From: Arcobacter sp. CECT 8985
Lineage (GTDB): Bacteria > Campylobacterota > Campylobacteria > Campylobacterales > Arcobacteraceae
Length of the DNA: 64,000 bases
Direction: 5' to 3'
Assembly (NCBI RefSeq): GCF_004116495.1
Contig: NZ_PDKC01000001.1
Location: 1-64,000, forward strand
A model generated the notes under the pieces. The model ran no database searches. It was not told the origin of the DNA and saw nothing but the letters and a program-made list of their open reading frames with translations. Shown here piece by piece: positions 25,918 to 35,149 of the stretch (the stretch's first letter is position 1; each line of letters starts with the position of its first letter). The position numbers were made by a program, and so were the translations under genes.

Positions 25918-28135
25918 ATAGTTTAATAATCTTGGCACCAAATCCACCCTGACTTGGATGAGCATCAGTGTAACCCTTTATTTTAGGATGTTTATCTAAA
26001 AATGTTTTTACTGCAAAAGATAATTTACCTGTTCCAATGCCATGGTAAACAAGAACTTCATCAAATCCTGCAATAAGTGCATCTGATAAAAATTTATCTA
26101 AGTTTTCAATTGCCTCATCTGCTCTTTGTCCATGTAAATCAAGTGTAACATGTCCACTCTCGGGTTTTGAAACTGTAACAGTAGCTTTTTGTTTAACTTG
26201 TGGTTTTGGAATATTACCACTTCGTGATAACTCTTCCAATGGTACTTTCATTTTCATTCCAGAATCATTTTCAAAAAAAGCTTGTTTACCTTTTATAGAT
26301 ACTAAAATACCTTTTGAACTTCTATATTTTACTCTATCACCTACTTTTAAATCTTCATGCTCTTTTACTTTTTCTGTTTTAATATTTGAAGCCTTTGAGT
26401 GTGCAGTATTTAAATGCCTATGACCTTCTTGATAAATTTTTGCTTTTATTGCTTTTTTAGCTTCATCTCTTGCATCTTTATACTCTTTTTGTAATTTAGA
26501 TTTTTCCGAATAAATCAATTCATCTAAACTCTCTCTTTGATCTTTTAAACCTCTTTGTAATCTTTTTGTCTTTTCTAACTCTTCATCAAGTTTTTGTATC
26601 TTTTGTTTATATTCTCTTTCTAAATCGCTACTTCTTTCAATAAGTTCATTTAATTTATCTTTATCTTCACCATAAACTTTTTTAGCTAGTTTTACAATAT
26701 TATGGGGAATCCCATATCTACTTGCAGTTTCAAAAGCATATGACTTTCCAATAGTACCTTGTAAGAAATCATATGTTGGTCTTTGGTTTGCTTCGTCGTA
26801 AAGTGCAGCAATTAACTCTACATCATCATTTGAAGCAAGAAGTGCAGCCAATCTTTTATGGTGAGTTGTTATGATAATTTTAATATCTTTTTTTATTAAC
26901 TCTTCGATTATTACTTTAAATAAACTTGCAGCTTCATCTGAATCAGTTCCTAATTCAATCTCATCAACACCAACTATTGCATTTCTTTGTGTGAATAAAG
27001 TTGAAAATTCCACCATTCTACCAGCAAAAGTAGAAATATCATTTTTAACACTTTGTGGATCATCTAAAACTGCTAATATGTTTTTGAAATTTCCTATTTG
27101 AGATGATTTATCTGCATAGTAAGGAATTAAATATTTTGACATAAATACTGAAGCTAAAATTGATTTTAGCATCATTGTTTTACCACCTGCATTTACACCA
27201 GTAATCATAATAACTGATTTGGAAAAATCAACATTTATTGGTTTTGCTCCACGTAATGCGGGATGTTTAAAATCAATCAATTTACAACTATTTTTTTTAC
27301 TTGGTATTAAAAAGTTTTTATCATCTGCTTTAGCAAAAAATAACCTTGCTTGATAATGATCAAATCTATCAAACTCTTTATTTACAAATTTTAGAAATAA
27401 TAGATGTTTTTCAAACATTGTTGAAATTTGTTTACAAAGTTTTAAAACTATTTCTTCTTGTTTGTTTATTAAGTCACTTCTTTTTTGCTTCAATTCACTA
27501 ATTGAGTGAGGAACAATATAGAAAAATCCAGAATTAGATCTATGTATTACTGTTGCTTTTAAAACATGATTAAAACCACCTCTTACTAAAATTGCCTCTT
27601 GGTCATTTACTAAGTGAACTTGAGAATCAACTAAATATGGTTTTAGCTTTGATGAATTTATTGTTTTATGTAGATTTTGTCTAATTAACTCTTTGTTTTT
27701 ATAGATTGCATTTTGAATATTATCAAAATCATCATCTACACCCTCTTTTAAATTCCCCTTTGAATCAAAAAAATCATCTAAACTTAGAATATCATCTGGA
27801 ATTACTATTTTATCAATCCACTCTTTTAATTTTCCCTCAAAATTAAACTTTTTTAAGTATAAGAAATATCTAATTATTTTTGTAAATTCATAGATATCAT
27901 CAAGTTTTAAAACACCTTGTTTTTGAATATGAACTAAGCATTTATCTAAATTTGCAACCTGCTTTGGTGCAGTAAAATCATACTTTGAAAGTTCATTTAT
28001 AAGTTTATAATGTAAATTTATATCACCTTCAAGAATAATATTTTTTCTTCTTGAAAAAAGCTCTTGAAATGTCTCTAAATATTCTGTTAAGTCTAGTTTT
28101 TTTATTATATCTTGCATAACGCGTATTATAGCCAA
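25916..28135 (-). CDS. mutS2: Endonuclease MutS2
   Basis: A 739-aa MutS2 protein. The MutS-type ATPase core shows Walker A GVNAGGKT (about residue 314-321) and a Walker B strand AIVGVDEIELGTDSDEAASL. A long coiled coil follows (about 480-590, rich in Glu, Lys and Arg). The C-terminus is an Smr domain with VTLDLHGQRADEAI and YHGIGTGKL, the nuclease-associated motifs. MutS2 lacks the mismatch-recognition domain of MutS. It acts on branched DNA (recombination suppression) or on stalled ribosomes, depending on the species. It sits 15 nt downstream of the DASS transporter and ends in a strong hairpin. Confidence 0.95.
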   Translation of the reverse strand: MAIIRVMQDIIKKLDLTEYLETFQELFSRRKNIILEGDINLHYKLINELSKYDFTAPKQVANLDKCLVHIQKQGVLKLDDIYEFTKIIRYFLYLKKFNFEGKLKEWIDKIVIPDDILSLDDFFDSKGNLKEGVDDDFDNIQNAIYKNKELIRQNLHKTINSSKLKPYLVDSQVHLVNDQEAILVRGGFNHVLKATVIHRSNSGFFYIVPHSISELKQKRSDLINKQEEIVLKLCKQISTMFEKHLLFLKFVNKEFDRFDHYQARLFFAKADDKNFLIPSKKNSCKLIDFKHPALRGAKPINVDFSKSVIMITGVNAGGKTMMLKSILASVFMSKYLIPYYADKSSQIGNFKNILAVLDDPQSVKNDISTFAGRMVEFSTLFTQRNAIVGVDEIELGTDSDEAASLFKVIIEELIKKDIKIIITTHHKRLAALLASNDDVELIAALYDEANQRPTYDFLQGTIGKSYAFETASRYGIPHNIVKLAKKVYGEDKDKLNELIERSSDLEREYKQKIQKLDEELEKTKRLQRGLKDQRESLDELIYSEKSKLQKEYKDARDEAKKAIKAKIYQEGHRHLNTAHSKASNIKTEKVKEHEDLKVGDRVKYRSSKGILVSIKGKQAFFENDSGMKMKVPLEELSRSGNIPKPQVKQKATVTVSKPESGHVTLDLHGQRADEAIENLDKFLSDALIAGFDEVLVYHGIGTGKLSFAVKTFLDKHPKIKGYTDAHPSQGGFGAKIIKL

Positions 28136-28150
28136 AGGGCTATAATACTT

Positions 28151-29485
28151 TTATAAATAGTATTGCCAATATACTAAGGCAACTAATGTAATAGATATAA
28201 TTCCTAAGAAATTAAATATTAATCCAAATTTTGCCATATCTTTTACTTTTACTGCACCACTACTCATAGCAATAGCATTTGGTGGTGTTGCAATAGGAAG
28301 CATAAAGGCATATGAAGCACAGATTGTTGATACAAATAAGATAAGATTCACATCGATATTTGCAGCTTTTCCTAACGAATAAATAATTGGTAAAGCAATT
28401 GAAATCAATGCAGTATTTGATGTAACTTCAGTTGTAAAAGTAATTAATGAAGCAACAAGTAAAATTAATAAAATAACAGGCATATGAGTTAACGCAAGTA
28501 AATAGTTTGCAATTTCATTTGCAAGACCTGTTGATGAAAATGCTGATGCAATTGAAAAACCAGCACCAAATAAGAAAATAATTTCATATGGAATTTTCTT
28601 TGTATCTTCCCAATTTAAAAAACCAAATTTAGGCATAAACATCAATAATCCATACCCAAGTAAGATTCCTTTTTCATTTAATCCTAAACCTGAATAATAA
28701 GGTTCTATTTTTGAATTTACAAACAGTAATAGAACTAAACTACCCAAAATATAAAGTAATCTTCTTTGATCTTTTGTCAAATGTTCTCTTTGTTCTAAAT
28801 GTGTATCAAATTTAAGATGATTAACACCTAATGAAAGAACATATGGAATTAAAATTAGCATAACCACTACAAGTGGCAATGAAAGAACAATCCATTGTAC
28901 AAAGGCAATAGGTTCAATATTATTTTCTTCCATAAACCCTAATAATATAAGGTTAGGAGGTGTTCCAATTGGAGTTAAAATACCTCCAATACTTGCACCA
29001 TATGCAATAGCAAGAACTAGTCTAATTTTTAATTTTATATCTTTTGTTAAAAACATTGCAATTGGAATTAATAATAAAGCAGTTGTAGTATTTGAAATAA
29101 GCGAACTTAATACAGCAGATGTAATTGCTAATGAAAAAATAATCCCTCTTGGAGTATTAGGGAAAAGAGTTAATAGTTTATTTGAAACATATTTATGTAA
29201 ATCTGTTTTTTGAGTTGCAATTGCAATCATAAAACCACCCAAAAATAAAAAAACAATTGATTTTGAATAGTTTGCAGTTGTTGCACTTGTACTCATAATA
29301 TCAAATGAGGGGAATAAAAGTATTGGAAATAAAGAAACAACACCCAATGGTAAAGCTTCATTTGTCCATAATGTAACTAGAAAAACTATAATTGCTAATA
29401 AGATTGAATGTTGAGTATTAAATGCAAAACTAGCAATCAAAAAAGTAGCTAATGTTAAAATCAATGTAGTCAATAATTTTTTCAA
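28151..29485 (-). CDS. DASS/SLC13 family sodium-anion symporter
   Basis: A 444-aa inner-membrane transporter with about eleven hydrophobic helices. Both halves show the substrate/sodium motif of the divalent anion-sodium symporter family: LISNTTTALLLIPIAMF and TSNTALISIALPI. These are followed by the TPPN motifs (GTPPNLILLGFM and ATPPNAIAMSSG). Likely substrates are dicarboxylates, phosphate or sulfate; the sequence does not choose between them. The gene precedes mutS2 on the same strand. Its 5' region holds four TTACAT repeats (29598-29653) that may be regulatory. Confidence 0.92.
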   Translation of the reverse strand: MKKLLTTLILTLATFLIASFAFNTQHSILLAIIVFLVTLWTNEALPLGVVSLFPILLFPSFDIMSTSATTANYSKSIVFLFLGGFMIAIATQKTDLHKYVSNKLLTLFPNTPRGIIFSLAITSAVLSSLISNTTTALLLIPIAMFLTKDIKLKIRLVLAIAYGASIGGILTPIGTPPNLILLGFMEENNIEPIAFVQWIVLSLPLVVVMLILIPYVLSLGVNHLKFDTHLEQREHLTKDQRRLLYILGSLVLLLFVNSKIEPYYSGLGLNEKGILLGYGLLMFMPKFGFLNWEDTKKIPYEIIFLFGAGFSIASAFSSTGLANEIANYLLALTHMPVILLILLVASLITFTTEVTSNTALISIALPIIYSLGKAANIDVNLILFVSTICASYAFMLPIATPPNAIAMSSGAVKVKDMAKFGLIFNFLGIISITLVALVYWQYYL

Positions 29486-29669
29486 AATATTCCTTTAAAA
29501 TAAATTTTACTTATAATCTAATGTCAATATATTTTAGTTCCAAGAAACTAATATAGCTTTTATTTCATAAAAAAATTTTTTCTTAATTATTGGATTATTA
29601 CATATAGTTACATAAAAAAAATTGTTTACATAATAAACACATAACTGTTACATTTTTATAACATTTGAA

Positions 29670-29685
29670 AGGAGCATATGCTCCT
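29670..29685 (-). terminator. Palindromic hairpin after mogA
   Basis: AGGAGCATATGCTCCT is a perfect 16-bp palindrome 6 nt past the mogA stop. As RNA it forms a 6-bp stem with an ATAT loop, followed on the minus strand by TTTC. It is a plausible end of the aroB-to-mogA transcript, though the T-run is weak. Confidence 0.5.
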
Positions 29686-29691
29686 AAAACC

Positions 29692-30231
29692 CTATTTTTT
29701 CTTAGGTCTAAATGGTTTTATTACGTCCTCATTACAGTCTAAATATGGTCCTTCCATTAAATCAATACAATATGGAATTGCAGGAAAAACTGCATCTAAA
29801 CATTCTCTAATTGATTTAGGTTTTCCAGGTAAATTAACAATTAAAGAACTGCCTCTTAATCCAGCAGTTTGTCTTGATAAAATTGCAGTTGGAACAAACT
29901 TTAAAGACTCTGCTCTCATAAGTTCACCAAAACCTGGCATCATTCTATCACATACAGCTTCTGTAGCCTCAGGAGTTACATCTCTTGCAGCTGGACCAGT
30001 TCCTCCTGTTGTAACAACAAGACAACAACCCTCTTTATCCACAAGTTCTTTAAGTGTATCTTCAATAGTTTTTTGATCATCTTCTATACATCTATATACA
30101 GGTTCCCAAGGTGACTTTAAATAATCATTCATTGTATCAACTATTGCTTTTCCACTAATATCTTCGTAAATACCTTTGCTTGCTCTATCACTTGCAGTTA
30201 CTATTCCAATTTTTGCTAAATTTTCTGCCAT
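29692..30231 (-). CDS. mogA: Molybdopterin adenylyltransferase
   Basis: A 179-aa MogA-type protein that adenylylates molybdopterin before molybdenum insertion. Diagnostic motifs are IGIVTASDRASKGIYED at the N-terminus, LVVTTGGTGPAARDVTPEAT (the nucleotide-binding GGTG loop) and SLIVNLPGKPKSIRECLDAV near the C-terminus. The length matches stand-alone MogA rather than the two-domain gephyrin type. It is the last gene of the dense cluster that starts with aroB, 9 nt after bioV. Molybdenum cofactor is needed for nitrate and formate enzymes in these bacteria. The link to biotin and tRNA genes is one of position only. Confidence 0.93.
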   Translation of the reverse strand: MAENLAKIGIVTASDRASKGIYEDISGKAIVDTMNDYLKSPWEPVYRCIEDDQKTIEDTLKELVDKEGCCLVVTTGGTGPAARDVTPEATEAVCDRMMPGFGELMRAESLKFVPTAILSRQTAGLRGSSLIVNLPGKPKSIRECLDAVFPAIPYCIDLMEGPYLDCNEDVIKPFRPKKK

Positions 30232-30240
30232 TTAAATCCT

Positions 30241-30753
30241 TTATAAAATATGTCCATCATTATTAAAAAAATATACTGTTGCAAAATCTTTAAAAAACTC
30301 TTTTGCTTCACTAGCATTAATTATTTTATCTTTTGCACCTAAATAAACCTCTATTTTTGTTCCTTTATTTACTAACTGTTGCAACTCTTGTTTATTCCAC
30401 TCATAATTTAATAACTCTTCTAATTGTGAAGCTGTTCCTAAATTAAAATATTTTGAAATATCAATTTTTTTAGGAAATATTACATTTTTCAAAAAAGTAT
30501 CACAATATGTATTTGCATCTTTTTTAAAGTACATAACTTGAGTTCTTTTAAATTTTTTTTCTTGAGTTTGGAAAAATGCAGGAGAAAACAGTTGTAATAA
30601 ATCAACTCTTGTATCATTATTTAATACAGATTCAAAAGCTTTAATAGCACCATAAGAAAATCCACTTACTGTGAAATCATTTTCTATTAAGTACTCTTTA
30701 AAAAGCTCTTTTTCATCCTTTAAACAAAATCCACTATAAAAGTTAGAAATCAT
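30241..30753 (-). CDS. bioV: Pimeloyl-ACP methyl ester esterase BioV
   Basis: A 170-aa alpha/beta-hydrolase. BioV is the esterase used in Helicobacter and relatives, instead of BioH, to cleave pimeloyl-ACP methyl ester in biotin synthesis. The catalytic triad can be placed: Ser33 in GFSYG, Asp142 in GAKDKI and His168 in NNDGHIL, two residues from the C-terminus. The small size (170 aa, no lid domain) is typical of BioV. The start overlaps the end of the FtsH-like gene by 11 nt. I assign it by motif, size and context; a search should confirm it. Confidence 0.82.
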   Translation of the reverse strand: MISNFYSGFCLKDEKELFKEYLIENDFTVSGFSYGAIKAFESVLNNDTRVDLLQLFSPAFFQTQEKKFKRTQVMYFKKDANTYCDTFLKNVIFPKKIDISKYFNLGTASQLEELLNYEWNKQELQQLVNKGTKIEVYLGAKDKIINASEAKEFFKDFATVYFFNNDGHIL

Positions 30754-32227
30754 CTTCTGTTATAACCTCATTTTTTTTCATTATCTCTTTTAATTCATTT
30801 ATCTCATCAGCATTATGAGACAACTCTGAACGAAGTTCATTTTTAACTCGTGTTATTAGTTCATTAGCATCATTTGCCATTTTATATTTTTCAACCATAT
30901 TAGTTGCTATTTTTAACGCATTTTTTAAATCATCACTATTTACAGCATATTGTTGTCTTTTTATAACTTCTACACCAATATTACCAGCTAAATATCTTCT
31001 AATATTCTCTACTAATTCATTGTATGAAGGATAAGTTGAAGATAACAAAGGAATCCCCTCATCAAACAATGCAACTTTACTTTTACAAATAAATGCTTTA
31101 CTAGCTTGATAAATACATAAAATCTCTTTTTGTCTTTCATCAAGTATTTTCATCTGTTTTTTACCAAATTGAAGTTTGTTTTTTGCGATTTCAATATCTT
31201 CTTGTTGTAAAACTTTTGCATCACGTTTTATCATATTTAATAAAGCTTCATTTACTAAAGTTGCAAGTGCTGCTGAAGAAAAACCTGCAGTATTATCTGC
31301 TAGTTTACTAACATCAAAATCTATTTTTTTATTTTTTAAATATAAAGATAAAATATGTTTTCTATCTTCAATATTTGGTAAATTTAAAAATACTCTTCTA
31401 TCAAATCTTCCTGCTCTTAAAAGTGCATCATCAAGTACATCAATTTTATTTGTTGCAGCAATAACAATTACACCATTATCACCTTCAAAACCATCCATTT
31501 GAGTCAATAATTCGTTTAGTGTAGCTTCTCTTTCATCATTTGAAGTTCCTGTTCTTTTTTTACCAATAGCATCAATTTCATCAATAAATATAATTGCAGG
31601 AGCACTTGCTTTTGCTTTTATAAAAAGCTCTCTTACTTTTTTTGCACCCATTCCTACATATATTTGAACAAAACTAGCTCCACTTTGATAAAAAAATGGA
31701 ACATCTGCTTCACCTGCAACGGCTCTTGCAATTAAAGTTTTACCAACACCTGGAGGTCCAACTAAAAGTACACCTTTTGGTAGCTTTACATCATGAGAAA
31801 TATATTTTTTAGGAGAATTTAAAAAGTCAACTATCTCTTCAAGTTCCTCTTTAACTTCTGAAATCCCAGCAACATCTTTAAAAGTTATATTTGAAGTTAC
31901 TGCTTTTATATTTGAGTTTTCTATCTCATGATTTTGTGTATTAGATTCTTCTTTTACTTGTTGTTTTTGAAGCTCAGTTTCAAAACCACTTTTAGTTTTA
32001 ATTCCTTTTTTATCAAAGTATGCTTTAATTTTATCTTGCTTTAATTTAAGAAAAATTGCAACTACTAATAATAAAAATAAAAAAAGAAGCCCCATATAAT
32101 ATGAGCCTCCTTGAATTTGGGTACTACTTTTATACATAGTATATATAAACAATACAACTAAAATAGTTGCAGAAAGTATCATTAATTTTAAATTTTTGTC
32201 TAAATTTTTATTTGAATTTTGCGACAT
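30743..32227 (-). CDS. FtsH-like membrane AAA ATPase lacking the protease active site
   Basis: A 494-aa FtsH homologue with two N-terminal transmembrane helices (about 15-31 and 44-62). A complete AAA module follows: Walker A GPPGVGKT (157-164), Walker B IIFIDEID (212-219) and RAGRFDRR (second region of homology, about 271-278). Where FtsH has the zinc protease motif HEAGH, this protein reads YQASK (373-377), so both His ligands and the catalytic Glu are gone. The remaining C-terminal domain is shortened. It should unfold or remodel membrane proteins without degrading them, or help an active FtsH encoded elsewhere. It overlaps mtaB (20 nt) and bioV (11 nt). Confidence 0.9.
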   Translation of the reverse strand: MSQNSNKNLDKNLKLMILSATILVVLFIYTMYKSSTQIQGGSYYMGLLFLFLLLVVAIFLKLKQDKIKAYFDKKGIKTKSGFETELQKQQVKEESNTQNHEIENSNIKAVTSNITFKDVAGISEVKEELEEIVDFLNSPKKYISHDVKLPKGVLLVGPPGVGKTLIARAVAGEADVPFFYQSGASFVQIYVGMGAKKVRELFIKAKASAPAIIFIDEIDAIGKKRTGTSNDEREATLNELLTQMDGFEGDNGVIVIAATNKIDVLDDALLRAGRFDRRVFLNLPNIEDRKHILSLYLKNKKIDFDVSKLADNTAGFSSAALATLVNEALLNMIKRDAKVLQQEDIEIAKNKLQFGKKQMKILDERQKEILCIYQASKAFICKSKVALFDEGIPLLSSTYPSYNELVENIRRYLAGNIGVEVIKRQQYAVNSDDLKNALKIATNMVEKYKMANDANELITRVKNELRSELSHNADEINELKEIMKKNEVITEDDF

Positions 32228-33476
32228 TTATATCTTGCCTCACTTCGTAATCGTCTAGAAAAATCCAATCACCAGTCAAGTCAACATCACTTTCAACTTC
32301 AATATGATTAAAGAACTGATCAAGTCCAACATATTTTCCATTTTTTTGTTGTTCAATCAAAACTTCTAGTGTTTGTTTATTGTCTTTTCTAAACTTATAA
32401 TTTTTATCTTCTATTATAGATACAAGTTCTTTATATCTCTCTTTTGCGACATCACCTTTTACAATATCTTTCATAGATGCACTTGGTGTTCCATCTCTTC
32501 TTGAATAAGTAAATGCATGAATATGAGTCAATGGAAAATTGTGTAAATTATCCATAGCTTCTTTCCAAAGTTGATTTGTTTCACCAGGATGACCTACAAT
32601 AAAATCTGTTCCTAATGCATATCCATTATCTCTTAAAAATTCAAAAAGTTCTAAATCTTTTAATACTTTATTTCTTCTATTCATTATCTTTAACATCTCT
32701 TTTGAAGTATGTTGTAATGCAATATGAAGATGTTTTGCCATAAAAGGTTCATTTATTATTTCTTTAAATTCATCATCAATTTGAATAGGCTCAATACTTC
32801 CCATTCTAATTCTTCTAACACCTTTTATCAAAGACATTTTTTTTAAAAGTTTTGCTAAAGAAGTATGTTGTTTTTTACCATAACTTCCTACATTTGTTCC
32901 TGTTAAAATAAATTCCCCAAAACCATTACTTGCTAGTTTTTCAACTTGCTGTAATATTTTTGTTTCATTATAACTTCTAGCATCACCTCTTACATGAGGA
33001 ATAATACAATAACTACATCTAAAGTCACAGCCCTCTTGTATTTTAATAAATGCTCTACTTTTCCCGATGAATTCTTCGACTATTGTATCATCAATATGCT
33101 CTAAATCACCTGCTTTAAAAAATCTATTTTCATCTTTTAATAAATCATTGATTTTCTCTTTTTCACTATGACCAAACAATGAATCAACTTTATTTTCATT
33201 AAATAAACTCTCACCCTTTGTCCAAACTCCACAGCCAGTAAATACTACTCTTGGTTTTTTAGGTAGCTTATTTAGCTGATTTATATAACCTCTTGCAGTA
33301 GAATCTGCACTATTTGTAACAGTACATGAATTTATTACAACAACATCTGCTTGTTTTTCATCTTTTGTAACTTCAAAATCTTTTAAATTACTCATCATAA
33401 CTTGTGTATCAAATACATTAGTTCTACAGCCAAAAGTTTTAAAAAATACTTTTGGTTTTTCATTTGAAAATATCAT
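32208..33476 (-). CDS. mtaB: tRNA t6A37 methylthiotransferase MtaB
   Basis: A 422-aa radical-SAM methylthiotransferase that adds a methylthio group to t6A at position 37 of tRNAs reading ANN codons. The N-terminal MTTase domain carries its three cluster cysteines (FGCRTN, INSCTVTN and FTGCGVW). The radical-SAM core has the CxxxCxxC cluster in GCDFRCSYCIIPHVRG. A C-terminal TRAM-like domain begins near residue 360 (LEVLIEQQKNGKYVGLDQFF). It is distinguished from MiaB by FGCRTN in place of YGCQMN. Its start overlaps the end of the mechanosensitive-channel gene by 4 nt. RimO is less likely on motif grounds. Confidence 0.9.
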   Translation of the reverse strand: MIFSNEKPKVFFKTFGCRTNVFDTQVMMSNLKDFEVTKDEKQADVVVINSCTVTNSADSTARGYINQLNKLPKKPRVVFTGCGVWTKGESLFNENKVDSLFGHSEKEKINDLLKDENRFFKAGDLEHIDDTIVEEFIGKSRAFIKIQEGCDFRCSYCIIPHVRGDARSYNETKILQQVEKLASNGFGEFILTGTNVGSYGKKQHTSLAKLLKKMSLIKGVRRIRMGSIEPIQIDDEFKEIINEPFMAKHLHIALQHTSKEMLKIMNRRNKVLKDLELFEFLRDNGYALGTDFIVGHPGETNQLWKEAMDNLHNFPLTHIHAFTYSRRDGTPSASMKDIVKGDVAKERYKELVSIIEDKNYKFRKDNKQTLEVLIEQQKNGKYVGLDQFFNHIEVESDVDLTGDWIFLDDYEVRQDINVAKFK

Positions 33477-35149
33477 ATAATTTTGCCTTCTTCTACATCT
33501 GGTAAGTCTGCTGGTTTTTCTCTTGTAGTATTAAGATTAATACTTTGAGTAGGATAAGCAATATGAATATCATCTTCTTCCATAAATGCTTTTAAAATTT
33601 CTGGAGACATTGTACTTCTTAATACAAGTGCCGCATATGAATTTGTAAGATACCATGAAGATATTACAATTCCATACGGTTCAACAAAAGTATAAACTCT
33701 TGGTTCAACTCCTGTTGCTCTTAGTTGATATTTATTTCTCATCTTTGACAACTGTTTTCTAGTTATATCTGTATAACCTTTTGAATAATGTTTTAAAATC
33801 TCTTTAGAAATATGTTGCGCTTTTTTATAATTTGAATCAAAAGTAATTGTAATATCAATGCCATCCCAAACTGTTCTCAATCCAGAATGTGTATAATTTG
33901 CAATCATTTCTGAAAAAATATAGTTATTAGGAATAAAAAATATTCTTCCTGTTCTTCTATTTACAGTATAAGAAGTTAAAGTAATATCTTCTCTAACTGT
34001 CATTTTAAATAATGATATATCAAGAACATCTCCAACTACTTGCAATCCATTTCTAGTAACTTTAATTCTATCTCCTACTTGAATAGAACCAGAAGTAACA
34101 ATTACCATCCACCCAAATATAGACATAAACCAATCTTTTAGAGCAATTGCGATACCAGCTGATGCAAACCCTAAGATTGTAACTACATAAGATACATTGT
34201 CTATATAAGAAAATAGTACGATAAATACCACTGTCAATACAACTAAAAAATTTATTATTTTATTAGTAAAATAGTAATTTTCATTTTGAGAAAAATACTT
34301 TTTTAAAGCTAATTTAATTAAAAAAGAAATAAAGAAAAGTAAAAATATAAAAATTAATAAACCAAATATTTTTTCAACTTGACTTGTTATTTGTGATTTT
34401 ATTTCTAGTGTTACTTGCTCTACTTTTCTAGTATATACTTCTTCTGTTGTAGATACTATTTCTAGTACCATATTAAAATCTTTTTTTTGTTTATCTAAGA
34501 ATGTTAAAGTATCTTTATACTGTTTTTTTTGATCTAAATTATATAATTCTAGATATAAAAAGACTTTTTCCTCTAATTGCCCAACAAGTTTTCTTAAACT
34601 TTTTTCAACTTCAATAAACTCTTTTTTATTGTTTTCCAATTTTTTAATATATGAAAGTGCATTTATAATCCCAAATGGATTTGTTATTTCTTCATATTTT
34701 TCAATTTCAGGAGGTGTTAAAAGACTTCCTATTGGTGAGCCTTTGTATTCTGAAATTAACTCAAGTTCATTTTGTTTGATTCTTATCTTATTATTTAATT
34801 GCGAATAAATTTCATCTGATTTTTTCTTTTTTCTTTTTATACTTTTTTTTAAAAACTCTAACTCATTAGAAATTTTTCTATATGCAATATAATTGCTATA
34901 TCTTTTTAGTAATATATTATCTTTTAGTTTTTCATCTAAACTTTTAATTTTTTCTTTTAATATACCAATTTGAGCTAAATCTTGCATACTTCTTTTTTCT
35001 AAAGCTTTTTGTTTTTCAACAATTTGTTTATTCTTTTTTTCTTGTATGCTAATATTATTATCTGATATTTGAGTATCTTCTTTTTGTGCAAATACACAGA
35101 TATTAAAAATTAATAAAAGTAATAATACTTTAGAAAAAGTTTTTTCCAT
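33473..35149 (-). CDS. MscS-type mechanosensitive channel with long periplasmic coiled coil
   Basis: A 558-aa channel of the large MscS class. An N-terminal signal sequence (residues 1-21, ending FAQ) is followed by about 200 residues of charged coiled coil in the periplasm. Next come several transmembrane helices (about 255-350) with a pore helix near GFASAGIAIALKDWFMSIFGW, then the conserved beta domain (VGDRIKVTRNGLQVVGDVLD) and the cytoplasmic cage. It lies between aroB (1-nt overlap) and mtaB (4-nt overlap), so it is strictly co-translated with housekeeping enzymes. Its domain plan is unlike the short MscS at 15066-15887. The coiled coil could sense or contact the cell wall (inference). 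Confidence 0.9.
   Translation of the reverse strand: MEKTFSKVLLLLLIFNICVFAQKEDTQISDNNISIQEKKNKQIVEKQKALEKRSMQDLAQIGILKEKIKSLDEKLKDNILLKRYSNYIAYRKISNELEFLKKSIKRKKKKSDEIYSQLNNKIRIKQNELELISEYKGSPIGSLLTPPEIEKYEEITNPFGIINALSYIKKLENNKKEFIEVEKSLRKLVGQLEEKVFLYLELYNLDQKKQYKDTLTFLDKQKKDFNMVLEIVSTTEEVYTRKVEQVTLEIKSQITSQVEKIFGLLIFIFLLFFISFLIKLALKKYFSQNENYYFTNKIINFLVVLTVVFIVLFSYIDNVSYVVTILGFASAGIAIALKDWFMSIFGWMVIVTSGSIQVGDRIKVTRNGLQVVGDVLDISLFKMTVREDITLTSYTVNRRTGRIFFIPNNYIFSEMIANYTHSGLRTVWDGIDITITFDSNYKKAQHISKEILKHYSKGYTDITRKQLSKMRNKYQLRATGVEPRVYTFVEPYGIVISSWYLTNSYAALVLRSTMSPEILKAFMEEDDIHIAYPTQSINLNTTREKPADLPDVEEGKII

Noticed and set aside
30743-32227. The housekeeping FtsH protease
   Set aside because: The zinc-binding HEXXH motif is absent, so this copy cannot be the essential protease; the true ftsH must be elsewhere.
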